A DNA stretch of 64,000 nt from assembly GCA_021201665.1 (NCBI GenBank), contig JAJQEO010000038.1:122557-186556 (forward strand). The letters are read 5' to 3'. Position numbers and translations under genes: made by a program. The notes beneath the pieces were generated by a model. It saw only the letters and a program-made list of their open reading frames with translations. It searched no databases and was not told the DNA's origin. Source of the stretch: Lachnospiraceae bacterium (GTDB lineage Bacteria; Bacillota; Clostridia; Lachnospirales; Lachnospiraceae). This document shows, one piece after another, positions 15,856 through 24,277 of this stretch. The first letter of the stretch is position 1, and every line of letters begins with the position of its first letter.

Positions 15856-18805
15856 TAAGCGGCAATTATGCGATATCCAGGGACGTCTCTTTGAGCTGGC
15901 ACTAAAGAGTGGATATGACTCTCCGATTTTTATAAAAACATTTATGAACAGCCGGGCCGCGGAGTGTCTGGATGATACCTATGACCGCCTTCAGTGGGCA
16001 GGGGAGGAATACATTCTGGAAGAACTGGAGGAGGAGGCTGCAGGGATACTAAAAAAAGACGGCGAATTATTTTCAAGAGAAATCATGTACTGGATCGGAT
16101 ATGTCTATCGGTACTGGCATTATTATTCAGGCGAGAGCAGCCGGGAAATATACAAAATCGCAGACACCAGGACAATGGAAGAGTGCTGGCTGGGGTTTCA
16201 TACGTTGGATGTAGAGATGGCGATTGATGATTTGAAAGAATTGAAACGACAGCGGAGTGAGTGCGATTTTTTTGATAATAGTTGTTTAACCTTTACTGAG
16301 AATAATGAATGTGAGAGTGCAGAAAAAAAGCATATGTACTATGCACACATGCGTAAAAAGGAAAATGGTATCGATGTAGAAAGACAGTCATTGTTAAGCC
16401 ATCTGGAAGAAACGGCGGAAATTGCAAATCAAAGGTTATACTGTAAAGAATACGAGCATTTGACAAAAGCAGCGGGGATGCTGCATGATATGGGGAAATA
16501 TTCGGACAAGTATCAGATATATTTGAACAAAATTGGAATGGGAGAGTCGGTTGTCAGAGGAAGCGTTAATCATACGTTTGCTGGAGTGATTTATATTTTA
16601 GAGAAATATCATTCTGGAAACGATTACGAATTGTTGACAAGCGAAATCATTGCTTATGCTGTTGGGGCACACCATGGGTTGTTTGATTGCGTAGATATAC
16701 AGGAAAGGAATGGCTTTCAGCATCGTCTTGATGAAAATCGAGAAGAATTGGAATATGAATTAGCCAGAAAGAGGTTTCTTGAAGATGTAGAAGAGCGGGA
16801 AATAGAACAGGAATCTCAAAAAGCAGTAGGGGAGGTGGAAGCTTTTTATAGCGCATTGGATACTTATCTTAAATTATTCGCTTTTCACTCGAATGGAGCA
16901 AAAACAATAGAAAGAAAATTTACGATAGGTATTTTTGCGCGGATGCTTACTTCGGCTGTTATGTATGGAGACCGCGTGAATACAGCGGAGTTTATGCAGG
17001 GAATGGAGCATGAGCCACAAATTGTAAAAAAAGATTTTTGGAGCAGACAAACGGCGTATCTGGAGGGAAAAATAATAGATACATTTTCGGGAGCAACGCA
17101 AACTCCAATTAATCAGGAGAGACAGAAAATATCCGATCAATGTAAAGCGTTTACAGAAAACGGAGATGGAATTTATAAGATTTCGGTTCCTACTGGAGCA
17201 GGGAAAACACTCAGCACATTGAGATATGCTTATCACCTTGCGGAAAAAACGAAAAAGCAGAGAGTGATTATAGTTATTCCGCTGCTGAGCGTTCTGGAAC
17301 AAAACAGAAAAGTAATACGTGATTTTACAGAAGCAAAAGATCAGATAGGCGAGCATCATTCAGAAGCTGTGATAGAAAACGAAAAAAAGCTGGATGAATT
17401 AAAGGAAAGCCAGCTTGTCAGTGAATTTTGGGATGAACCTATTATTTTTACCACAATGTATCAGTTTTTAATGAATCTTTTTTCGGATAAGACTACCTGT
17501 ATTACGAGAATGAGCAGCTACGCGAACAGTGTGATCGTATTCGATGAGATACAGAGCATTCCTAAAAAAAATATTAATATGTTTAATCTGGCAATGAATT
17601 TCTTATATCAGTTTTTCCATACGACAATCCTGCTTTCCTCTGCTACACAACCGGAACTGGGGATGACCAATCATCCGATTCATTATACGACTCCGGCTGA
17701 CATAATTATAAAGTCGGACAAAATGAAGGCGATATTTAAAAGGACAGAAATAGATTTGTCAAGATGGAAAGAAACGATGAGCGCAGGAGAAATAGCAGAT
17801 TTTGGCACGGAGCTTATTCGAAATGTCAGCTCACTCTTGATTATTTGCAACACGAAAGCAGAAGCAAAAGCGATTTACAGAGAATTAAAAGTGCTTGAAA
17901 CAGAGAATGATTATAAATTGTTTCATTTATCTACCTCTATGTGCCAGGAACATCGAGATGGAAGACTAAAGGCAATCAACGAGGCACTTACAGACGACAA
18001 GAAAGGTAAAATCATTTGTGTATCTACTCAAATGGTGGAGGCAGGTGTGGACTTTAGTTTTGAAACCGTTATACGCGTGATGGCTGGACTGGATAACCTG
18101 ATTCAAGCAGCAGGAAGATGTAACCGCAGCGGAGACTACGGTCATATATGTGAAGTACATCTGATTCGATACCGGGAAGAAAAACTGACTCATCTGGATG
18201 ATATTAAACGAGCACAGGACGCTATGATTGACTTATTGGCCGAATATAAAAAGCATCCGGAGAAATATGAGAATGATATCTGTGGAGAGGAAAGCATCAG
18301 CTATTTTTATCGGGATTTGTTTCAAGGTTACGAGCAAGATGGCCTTTTTGATTACAAGATCAACAAGGGCACAGATACGCTGCTGGAGTTGCTTTCTAAA
18401 AACAGCAAGTATTCAAAAAGAGGACAGCCGAAGGAAAGATTTTATCTGCAGCAGGCATTTAAAGAGGCGGGGCACCATTTTACAGTATATGATGAAGACA
18501 CCGTGGATGTGATTGTGCCGTATAAAGAAGGAAAAGAGATTATTAACGATCTTTATACCGAAAAAGCCTGTCGGGATATAGGATATAGAAAAGAATTATT
18601 TCGACAGGCGAGTAAATATACGATACGACTGTGGAAAAATCAGCTGTTAGGATATCTTGGAAATGATATTGTATTGTGTAATAAAAGCATAAATGATTTT
18701 TATACGTTGAATCTTGCATATTACAAATGCGAGGAAGATGGTAATGAAGATATTGGCTTTGATGCTGATCACCCGGAGTTTGATATTGATAGCTGGATGA
18801 AGTGA
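15836..18805 (+). CDS. cas3: Cas3 nuclease-helicase, type I-C, with N-terminal extension
   Basis: Degrades DNA recognised by the I-C Cascade. HD nuclease motifs: AGMLHDMGKYSD near residue 217, VNHTFAG near 242, VGAHHGLFD near 279. Helicase: Walker A VPTGAGKT near 451, FDEIQSIP near 570, SSATQPE near 601, and motif VI QAAGRCNRSG near 757. At 989 residues it is about 170 longer than usual. The canonical start would be Met167 (MYYAHMRKKENG, ATG 16334, no good ribosome site). Residues 1-135 are an extra helical domain (FELALKSGYDSPIFIKTFMN; YWIGYVYRYWHYYSGESSRE), then a polar linker to 166. ATG 15836 has AGGTG at proper spacing and overlaps the DUF3990 gene. cas3 is not co-directed by the cas5c promoter. 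Confidence 0.9.
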   Translation: MLELSLDKRQLCDIQGRLFELALKSGYDSPIFIKTFMNSRAAECLDDTYDRLQWAGEEYILEELEEEAAGILKKDGELFSREIMYWIGYVYRYWHYYSGESSREIYKIADTRTMEECWLGFHTLDVEMAIDDLKELKRQRSECDFFDNSCLTFTENNECESAEKKHMYYAHMRKKENGIDVERQSLLSHLEETAEIANQRLYCKEYEHLTKAAGMLHDMGKYSDKYQIYLNKIGMGESVVRGSVNHTFAGVIYILEKYHSGNDYELLTSEIIAYAVGAHHGLFDCVDIQERNGFQHRLDENREELEYELARKRFLEDVEEREIEQESQKAVGEVEAFYSALDTYLKLFAFHSNGAKTIERKFTIGIFARMLTSAVMYGDRVNTAEFMQGMEHEPQIVKKDFWSRQTAYLEGKIIDTFSGATQTPINQERQKISDQCKAFTENGDGIYKISVPTGAGKTLSTLRYAYHLAEKTKKQRVIIVIPLLSVLEQNRKVIRDFTEAKDQIGEHHSEAVIENEKKLDELKESQLVSEFWDEPIIFTTMYQFLMNLFSDKTTCITRMSSYANSVIVFDEIQSIPKKNINMFNLAMNFLYQFFHTTILLSSATQPELGMTNHPIHYTTPADIIIKSDKMKAIFKRTEIDLSRWKETMSAGEIADFGTELIRNVSSLLIICNTKAEAKAIYRELKVLETENDYKLFHLSTSMCQEHRDGRLKAINEALTDDKKGKIICVSTQMVEAGVDFSFETVIRVMAGLDNLIQAAGRCNRSGDYGHICEVHLIRYREEKLTHLDDIKRAQDAMIDLLAEYKKHPEKYENDICGEESISYFYRDLFQGYEQDGLFDYKINKGTDTLLELLSKNSKYSKRGQPKERFYLQQAFKEAGHHFTVYDEDTVDVIVPYKEGKEIINDLYTEKACRDIGYRKELFRQASKYTIRLWKNQLLGYLGNDIVLCNKSINDFYTLNLAYYKCEEDGNEDIGFDADHPEFDIDSWMK

Positions 18806-18818
18806 ATAGAGAGCAGAA

Positions 18819-18854
18819 TTTAATCCGGAAATTTGTTTTCATTTCCGGATTAAA
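18819..18854. terminator. 14-bp perfect hairpin after cas3
   Basis: TTTAATCCGGAAAT, loop of 8, then the exact complement. It lies 13 bp after the cas3 stop and forms the 3' part of the minus-strand crRNA-like transcript. Neither side has a proper U-tract, so termination is uncertain; it may instead fix the 3' end of the small RNA. Confidence 0.55.
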
Positions 18855-18893
18855 ACTTAAAAAGATATTATTTCAATCCACGCTGTTTGCGAC
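18819..18893 (-). ncRNA. creR: crRNA-like Cas-regulating RNA (CreR-like)
   Basis: Minus-strand RNA of about 75 nt. It begins with a 24-nt pseudo-repeat (18893-18870): GTCGC, loop AAACA, then GCGTGGATTGAAAT. The array repeat has the same first five and last fourteen bases but a longer hairpin. The guide begins at 18869 as AATATCTTTTTAAGTTT and runs into the 14-bp hairpin. Guide positions 1-5, 7-17 and 19 match the minus strand at 18967-18949, beside a TTC PAM; mismatches fall at 6 and 18, positions flipped out in type I complexes. CreR-type RNAs are known to direct Cascade to repress cas promoters; this assignment by sequence is strong but untested. No toxin gene is nearby, which argues against a CreTA module. 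Confidence 0.85.
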
Positions 18894-18900
18894 ATGTTCT

Positions 18901-18928
18901 ATTATACGTTGGATGATTATTTTGTCAA
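18901..18928 (-). promoter_or_regulatory. Consensus promoter of the crRNA-like RNA
   Basis: On the minus strand TTGACA (18928-18923), 16 nt, TATAAT (18906-18901). Both boxes are perfect consensus. The expected start point falls at about 18894, at the first base of the pseudo-repeat. Confidence 0.88.
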
Positions 18929-18948
18929 GACTAATATTAATATATATC

Positions 18949-18970
18949 TTAAACTTAAAAACATATTGAA
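18949..18970 (-). promoter_or_regulatory. Target site of the crRNA-like RNA, with TTC PAM
   Basis: Minus-strand sequence TTC (18970-18968) followed by AATATGTTTTTAAGTTTAA. The match to the guide is in the correct register: PAM next to guide position 1. The PAM lies 8 bp upstream of the cas5c -35 box. A full-length R-loop would reach about 18934, next to the -35 of the RNA's own promoter, so bound Cascade could affect both promoters. Confidence 0.85.
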
Positions 18971-18978
18971 AATTTTTA

Positions 18979-19007
18979 TTGACAAAGGATACTTGTTGGT
19001 GTAATAT
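18979..19007 (+). promoter_or_regulatory. Promoter of cas5c-cas8c-cas7c-cas4-cas1-cas2
   Basis: TTGACA at 18979-18984, 17 nt, TAATAT at 19002-19007, 29 bp before the cas5c ATG. It diverges from the promoter of the crRNA-like RNA and is flanked on its upstream side by the guide target. Confidence 0.85.
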
Positions 19008-19035
19008 GTGCTCATGGAAAGGAGGTATGAACGGA

Positions 19036-19764
19036 ATGGATCATGATAATTTTGTAGAATTCGAAGTTTACGGAGATTATGCTCTTTTTAGTGATCCAAT
19101 TACCAGAGTCGGTGGGGAAAAGCTTAGTACGCAGATTCCATCATATGAGGCGATGAAAGGTGTGCTTCACAGTATCTACTGGAAACCTACAATTATTTGG
19201 ATAGTGGATAAGGTGCGTGTTATGAATCCGATTCAGACGGAGACGAAAGGAATCCGACCGATCAAGTATAATAAGAATGGAAATGATTTGTCGTATTATA
19301 CTTATCTGAAAGATTGCAGGTACCAGGTAAAGGCACACTTTATCTGGAATGAAAACCGACCGGAACTTGCACAGGATCGAAATGAAAACAAACATCATAA
19401 TATCGCCAAAAGGATGATAGCAAAAGGTGGGAGAAGAGATGTATTCCTGGGCTGCAGGGAGTGTCAGGCCTATGTAGAACCATGTGCATTTGGAGAAGGG
19501 ACGAGCTTTTACGATAATGTTCCTGAGTTGTCCTTTGGCCTGATGTACCATGGGATTACATACGCAGATGAAGCCTATTCACCGGAGACGCAGGGGATGA
19601 TGACTGTCAATCTATGGAATGCGGTGATGAAAAAGGGCGTCATTGAATATGCCTCACCAAAGGACTGCATTCATAAACCGGTTCGAAAAATGGAAATGAA
19701 AGAATTCGGTATAGATGAACACAATTTTTCAGCTGTTGATGCTTTATATGGGGAGGTGGGATAA
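19036..19764 (+). CDS. cas5c: Cas5c, pre-crRNA processing and Cascade subunit
   Basis: In type I-C the Cas5 protein cuts pre-crRNA at the base of the repeat hairpin and caps the 5' handle. The 242-residue protein starts VEFEVYGDYALFSDPITRVGG, with the typical SYEAMKGVLHSIYWKPTIIW near residue 36 and a C-terminal MEMKEFGIDEHNFSAVDALYGEVG. ATG 19036 was chosen because AAGGAGGT ends 10 bp before it; ATG 19027 directly abuts that site. It overlaps cas8c by 1 bp. A helical-histidine/lysine site is expected for catalysis; K in the YWKPT and the Y-rich N-terminus are present. Confidence 0.95.
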   Translation: MDHDNFVEFEVYGDYALFSDPITRVGGEKLSTQIPSYEAMKGVLHSIYWKPTIIWIVDKVRVMNPIQTETKGIRPIKYNKNGNDLSYYTYLKDCRYQVKAHFIWNENRPELAQDRNENKHHNIAKRMIAKGGRRDVFLGCRECQAYVEPCAFGEGTSFYDNVPELSFGLMYHGITYADEAYSPETQGMMTVNLWNAVMKKGVIEYASPKDCIHKPVRKMEMKEFGIDEHNFSAVDALYGEVG

Positions 19765-21632
19765 TGTCATGGATGAACATGCTCTACCAGACCTATGAAA
19801 GCAATAAACAATTTGCCGGAGCAGCAGACGGAACAGCTACGCTTTCTGTAATAGCGCATATGACTGCCAATTCTCAACTGGAAATTACTATAGACGAGAA
19901 TGGAGAATTCCAGTCGGCTTCGCCAGTGGAAAAAGAAAATGGCAGGATTTTGATTCCCGTCACGGAAGCCTCGGCTTCCCGCTCCAGCGGTGTTGCTCCG
20001 CATGCATTGAATGATATGCTTCCTTACATTGCCGGGGATTATATTTCGTATATTCCTTCGGATCAGAGAGAAAAGACAGCAAAAAAATATCAGGCATATA
20101 TTGAAAACCTGCATAAATGGGAAAAATCGGAATATTCTCATCCGAAGGTCAGAGCGATTTATAAATACTTAAGCAAGAAAAATACCATTCATGATCTGGT
20201 TGAGTATAGAATGATTAAGCCTGATGAAAATGGTATATTTAAAAATGAAAAAATATTTGGCCAACCTTACGATAAGGTACTGGTTCGATTCCGAGTGGCA
20301 GGTGGCGATCCCACAGAACAAAAGGCGACCTGGAAAGACACAACTCTGATGGAGTGTTATACGCAATATTATCTGTCTGTGCAGCCGGGGAAAAAGAATA
20401 TTTGTTTTATAACCGGCAGTAACAGTGTGATAACCAACAATCATCCGAAAGGGATTGTATCAGCAAGCTATGGCGCTAAACTAGTTTCTGCAAATGACAC
20501 GACAAATTTTACCTTTCGCGGTAGATTTACAGACGCGGATGAGGCTTGCACAATCAGCTATGAGGCATCGCAAAAGGCTCATAATGCGTTATCCTGGCTG
20601 GCAGCGAAGCAGGGCGTTTTGGTTGGCATGCAGGATAAACGGACCTATATCTGCTGGAATCCAAAAGGGAAAAAAGTTCCTGATATGGATGGCTCGATTT
20701 TCTCTGAAGATGAAGAAGATTTTCCTGATACGGAGGAAGGATTCAAGAAAAAGCTGGCAATGGCAATACAGGGCTATAAGGATCAGCTGGACGATAATGA
20801 CGATATTGTCATTATTGGACTGGATGCTGCTACTACCGGTCGCTTATCGATTGTCTGTTATGACGAATTAAAGTCATCCACGTTTTTAAGCCATCTAAAA
20901 GACTGGAATGAAACCTGTAACTGGTATTTTACGAAATTTACACAGGATAAAAAGCCATATCAGATAATTTACACGCCAACAGCAAAACAAATCATTCGCT
21001 GCGCGTATGGGACAGAACAGGGACAGTTTCTGGATGTGGGAGATAAACTTCTGAAAGAACAGGTGCAAAGGATTTATTATTGCATTATAGAGCAGATGAC
21101 TTTGCCGAAAGATATTGTTCATGCAATTGTATGTAAGGCATCCAATCCGCAGGCTTATAAAACGAGAAGCCATTATGAGACTGTACTTTCTACGGCATGC
21201 GCACTTATAAAAAAGAGCAAAGGAGGAAATGTACTTATGGTATTAGATGAAGGAAACACAGACCGCAGCTATCTTTTCGGAAGATTGCTGGCAGTAGCGG
21301 AAGTGGCGGAAAAAAGTGCCATGGAAACAAATGCGGACAGGCCTACAAATGCTGCGAGGTTGCAATCTGTATTTGTTAACAGGCCTTTTTCCACATGGAA
21401 TATTCTGAAAACAGCGTTGAATCCTTATTTGCAGAGAATGTCCTCAGGAAGCAGGGAGTATTATGAAAAATGGATTCAGGATATTACATGCCAATTTAAA
21501 GAAACAGATTTAAAAAATATGAACAGAAGCTTAACGCCGGATTATCTTTTGGGATACTACTTGCAGAGAAAAGTTTTATATACAAAAAAGGAAAAAAAGG
21601 AAAGTGAAAATGCCCCAGAAAATGTGAAATGA
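19764..21632 (+). CDS. cas8c: Cas8c, large subunit of type I-C Cascade
   Basis: Large subunit (Csd1) that reads the PAM and anchors the effector; in I-C the same gene can also give an internal Cas11-like small subunit. The 622 residues start SWMNMLYQTYESNKQF and contain the family stretches YTPTAKQIIRCAYGTEQG near 401 and FLVNRPFSTWNILK-like VFVNRPFSTWNILKTALNPYLQRM near 533. The C-terminal third (from about residue 490) is helical, as expected for the Cas11 portion. A 1-bp overlap with cas5c shows coupling; 86 bp separate it from cas7c. Confidence 0.93.
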   Translation: MSWMNMLYQTYESNKQFAGAADGTATLSVIAHMTANSQLEITIDENGEFQSASPVEKENGRILIPVTEASASRSSGVAPHALNDMLPYIAGDYISYIPSDQREKTAKKYQAYIENLHKWEKSEYSHPKVRAIYKYLSKKNTIHDLVEYRMIKPDENGIFKNEKIFGQPYDKVLVRFRVAGGDPTEQKATWKDTTLMECYTQYYLSVQPGKKNICFITGSNSVITNNHPKGIVSASYGAKLVSANDTTNFTFRGRFTDADEACTISYEASQKAHNALSWLAAKQGVLVGMQDKRTYICWNPKGKKVPDMDGSIFSEDEEDFPDTEEGFKKKLAMAIQGYKDQLDDNDDIVIIGLDAATTGRLSIVCYDELKSSTFLSHLKDWNETCNWYFTKFTQDKKPYQIIYTPTAKQIIRCAYGTEQGQFLDVGDKLLKEQVQRIYYCIIEQMTLPKDIVHAIVCKASNPQAYKTRSHYETVLSTACALIKKSKGGNVLMVLDEGNTDRSYLFGRLLAVAEVAEKSAMETNADRPTNAARLQSVFVNRPFSTWNILKTALNPYLQRMSSGSREYYEKWIQDITCQFKETDLKNMNRSLTPDYLLGYYLQRKVLYTKKEKKESENAPENVK

Positions 21633-21718
21633 ATCGATGAAGCAAGTGAAACCTCAGGTATTATGTAAAATAATTTACAAATAATGAAACTATTAAAAAC
21701 AAAGCAGGAGGAACAAAA

Positions 21719-22567
21719 ATGAGTACATTAAGCCAGAAAATAGATTTTGCAGTAATTGTTTCGGCGAACCATGCCAATCCAAATGGAGATCCGTTAAATG
21801 GAAATCGACCAAGGACAACATTTTCCGGGAATGGTGAGATTTCGGATGTATGTATAAAAAGAAAAATTCGAAATCGTTTGCAGGATATGGGTGAGAGCAT
21901 ATTTGTTCAGTCTGAGGACAGGTGTGATGATGGTTATGATTCATTGAGTGCACGCGCGACAGCTTCAATTGCAAAAGATGTATCAAAAGAAGAATTTGCA
22001 GCGCAGGCATGCACAAAATGGATTGATGTGCGAAGCTTTGGCCAGGTTTTTGCAATCAAAGGAAAAGCGAAGGGAGACGGTGTATCGGTTGGTGTCCGCG
22101 GGCCGGTTTCTATCCATCAGGCATTAAGCGTTGATCCTGTAGACATCAGCAGTATGCAGATAACAAAAAGTGTCAGTGGGGAATCTGGAAGTAAGAAAGG
22201 CTCAGATACGATGGGCACAAAACATATGGTAGAATTTGGCCTGTATGTGATTAAAGGTTCCATCAACGTGCAGCTGGCAGAAAAAACCGGGTTTTCAGAC
22301 GAGGATGCTGAAAAAATCAAGGAGTGCCTGAGGACTTTGTTTATCAATGATGCATCTGCGGCCAGGCCGGATGGAAGCATGGAAGTAATAGAAGTTATCT
22401 GGTGGAAGCACAATAATAAGATTGGACAGTATTCATCCGCGAAGGTACATCGGACACTTCATGTTTCTGCAAAAGCAAATGTGGATTACCCGAAATCAGT
22501 AGATGACTATGACATTTTAATCGAGCCATTAGAGGGATTGGAGCCGGAGATTATTGAAGGAATATAA
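21719..22567 (+). CDS. cas7c: Cas7c, Cascade backbone
   Basis: Backbone protein (Csd2) that coats the guide RNA in six copies. The 282-residue protein has the family signature FAVIVSANHANPNGDPLNGNRPR near residue 10 and VRSFGQVFAIKG near 101, plus a GVRGPVSIHQALSVDPVDI stretch near 124. GCAGGAGGAACAAAA precedes the ATG. Its last 14 bp overlap the TTG start of cas4. Confidence 0.95.
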   Translation: MSTLSQKIDFAVIVSANHANPNGDPLNGNRPRTTFSGNGEISDVCIKRKIRNRLQDMGESIFVQSEDRCDDGYDSLSARATASIAKDVSKEEFAAQACTKWIDVRSFGQVFAIKGKAKGDGVSVGVRGPVSIHQALSVDPVDISSMQITKSVSGESGSKKGSDTMGTKHMVEFGLYVIKGSINVQLAEKTGFSDEDAEKIKECLRTLFINDASAARPDGSMEVIEVIWWKHNNKIGQYSSAKVHRTLHVSAKANVDYPKSVDDYDILIEPLEGLEPEIIEGI

Positions 22568-23234
22568 AGAAGACGATTATTTAATGCTTTCCGGTCTGCA
22601 GCATTTTGTGTTTTGCCGAAGGCAGTGGGCATTGATTCATATCGAACAGCAGTGGGCTGAAAATTACCAGACCACTGCTGGTGAGTTGATGCATAAGAAT
22701 GCTCATGACGAAAATAAATTTGAAAAGCGTGGAGACACCATGATTGCCCGTGGCCTGCGGATTGCTTCTCCCCAGCTGGGGTTGAGCGGCCAGTGTGATG
22801 TGGTCGAATTTCATAAGTCAGCAGAAGGCGTTACTGTTTTTGGATACGACGGATGCTGGAAAATAATCCCTGTAGAATACAAACGTGGCAAAGCAAAAGA
22901 AGGGAAGGAGGACGAGGTACAGCTCTGCGCGCAGGCGATGAGTCTGGAAGAAATGTTCCTGACGCAGATTGATGAAGGTTTTCTCTTTTACGGAGAGACA
23001 AAACGAAGGACATGCGTACCGTTTGGCGACGAGCTGCGGGATTATGTGCGTCAGTGCGCTCGGGAGATGCACGATTATTTTGACCGTGGCTATACTCCGA
23101 AGGTCAAGACATCATCGAAATGCAGATCCTGCTCTCTGTCAAATCTTTGTGTGCCGAAGCTGAACAAAAAGGGAACTGTCAACCAATATATCGAAGCTCA
23201 TCTGACAGATGAAGATGCGGATAAGGGGGAGTGA
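22554..23234 (+). CDS. cas4: Cas4 nuclease, adaptation
   Basis: RecB-family nuclease that trims prespacers and helps choose the PAM in type I-C adaptation. The 226-residue protein has the N-terminal Fe-S Cys (C21 in FVFCRRQWALIHIEQQW), the nuclease Asp in CDVVEF near residue 83, the E-x-K in IPVEYKRGK near 105, and the C-terminal cluster C190, C193, C199 (CRSCSLSNLC). The start is a TTG inside the cas7c end, giving 14-bp overlap; it overlaps cas1 by 4 bp. Confidence 0.93.
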   Translation: MKEYKEDDYLMLSGLQHFVFCRRQWALIHIEQQWAENYQTTAGELMHKNAHDENKFEKRGDTMIARGLRIASPQLGLSGQCDVVEFHKSAEGVTVFGYDGCWKIIPVEYKRGKAKEGKEDEVQLCAQAMSLEEMFLTQIDEGFLFYGETKRRTCVPFGDELRDYVRQCAREMHDYFDRGYTPKVKTSSKCRSCSLSNLCVPKLNKKGTVNQYIEAHLTDEDADKGE

Positions 23235-24268
23235 GTACGAGAAAATTATTAAATACCCTGTACATCATGACGGAGGATGCATATCTGACTCTGGATGGTG
23301 AAAATGTTGTGGTAGTAAATGGCGAAACCACCCTCGGAAGAGTTCCGCTGCATACGCTGGAAAACATTATCTGCTTTACGTATAAAGGAGCGTCTCCGGC
23401 TTTTATGGGAGCATGTGCGGACAGAAAGATAGGCTTATGCTTTTATTCCCCGACAGGAAAATTTCTCGCGAGAATAAAAGGGAAAGAGTATGGCAATGTT
23501 TTGCTGCGCAAAGAACAGTACCGAATCTCGGATTCTCTGGAAAGAAGCACCGCTTATGCGAAAAATATGATTCTGGGTAAGGTATATAACTGCCGATGGA
23601 ATATAGAGAGAACCATAAGAGATCATGCATTAAGAGTCGATGTGGACAAACTTCGGACTGCGTCGCAAACCTTAAAGGACGGCTATCAGAAAATTCCTCT
23701 TATTTCGGAAATGGATGAGTTAAGGGGAAAAGAAGGAAAGCTGGCGGAGTGCTATTTTGGCGTTTTTGACGAACTGATATTGAATCAAAAAGAAGAGTTT
23801 GTTTTTAAAAACCGAAATCGCAGACCTCCGCTTGATAATGTGAATGCGCTGTTGTCTTTTGCGTATACGGCTCTGGCAAATGACTGCGCAAATGCATTGG
23901 AGAGCGTTGGCTTGGACCCGTATGTAGGATTTATGCATCGCGATCGGCCTGGCCGGAAATCATTGGCGTTAGACTTGATGGAAGAGCTTCGCGCTGTCTC
24001 TGGAGACCGGTTTGTGCTCACATTGATTAATATGAAAAAGATAAACGCTTCGCATTTTGAAAAGCAGAAAGACGGTGCGGTTTATCTGAACGAAAAAGGC
24101 AGAAAGGTATTTTTCGGCGAGTGGCAGGCAAAGAAGCGAGAGAGCATTACCCATCCTTATTTGAAAGAGAAGATAGAATGGGGGCTGGTGCCATACGTGC
24201 AGGCGCTGCTTCTGGCGCGAACCATACGTGGCGACCTGGATGAATATCCGCCATTTTTCTGGAAATGA
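23231..24268 (+). CDS. cas1: Cas1 integrase, adaptation
   Basis: Spacer integrase of type I-C. The 345-residue protein has the catalytic triad E173 (GKLAECYFG), H236 (VGFMHRDRPGRKS) and D248 (LALDLMEEL). The GTG start overlaps the cas4 stop. The full set cas4-cas1-cas2 is intact, so the array should still be able to grow. Confidence 0.95.
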   Translation: MSTRKLLNTLYIMTEDAYLTLDGENVVVVNGETTLGRVPLHTLENIICFTYKGASPAFMGACADRKIGLCFYSPTGKFLARIKGKEYGNVLLRKEQYRISDSLERSTAYAKNMILGKVYNCRWNIERTIRDHALRVDVDKLRTASQTLKDGYQKIPLISEMDELRGKEGKLAECYFGVFDELILNQKEEFVFKNRNRRPPLDNVNALLSFAYTALANDCANALESVGLDPYVGFMHRDRPGRKSLALDLMEELRAVSGDRFVLTLINMKKINASHFEKQKDGAVYLNEKGRKVFFGEWQAKKRESITHPYLKEKIEWGLVPYVQALLLARTIRGDLDEYPPFFWK

Positions 24269-24277
24269 GGTGAAAGA

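Noticed and set aside
18819..18854. The hairpin after cas3 as a strong intrinsic terminator
   Set aside because: The stem is perfect but neither strand has a U-tract, so it is kept only as a possible terminator or RNA end.
18806..19035. A CreT-type toxin micro-ORF beside the crRNA-like RNA (CreTA module)
   Set aside because: No small ORF with its own ribosome site was found in the gap; the guide target is the cas5c promoter instead, which fits plain autoregulation.
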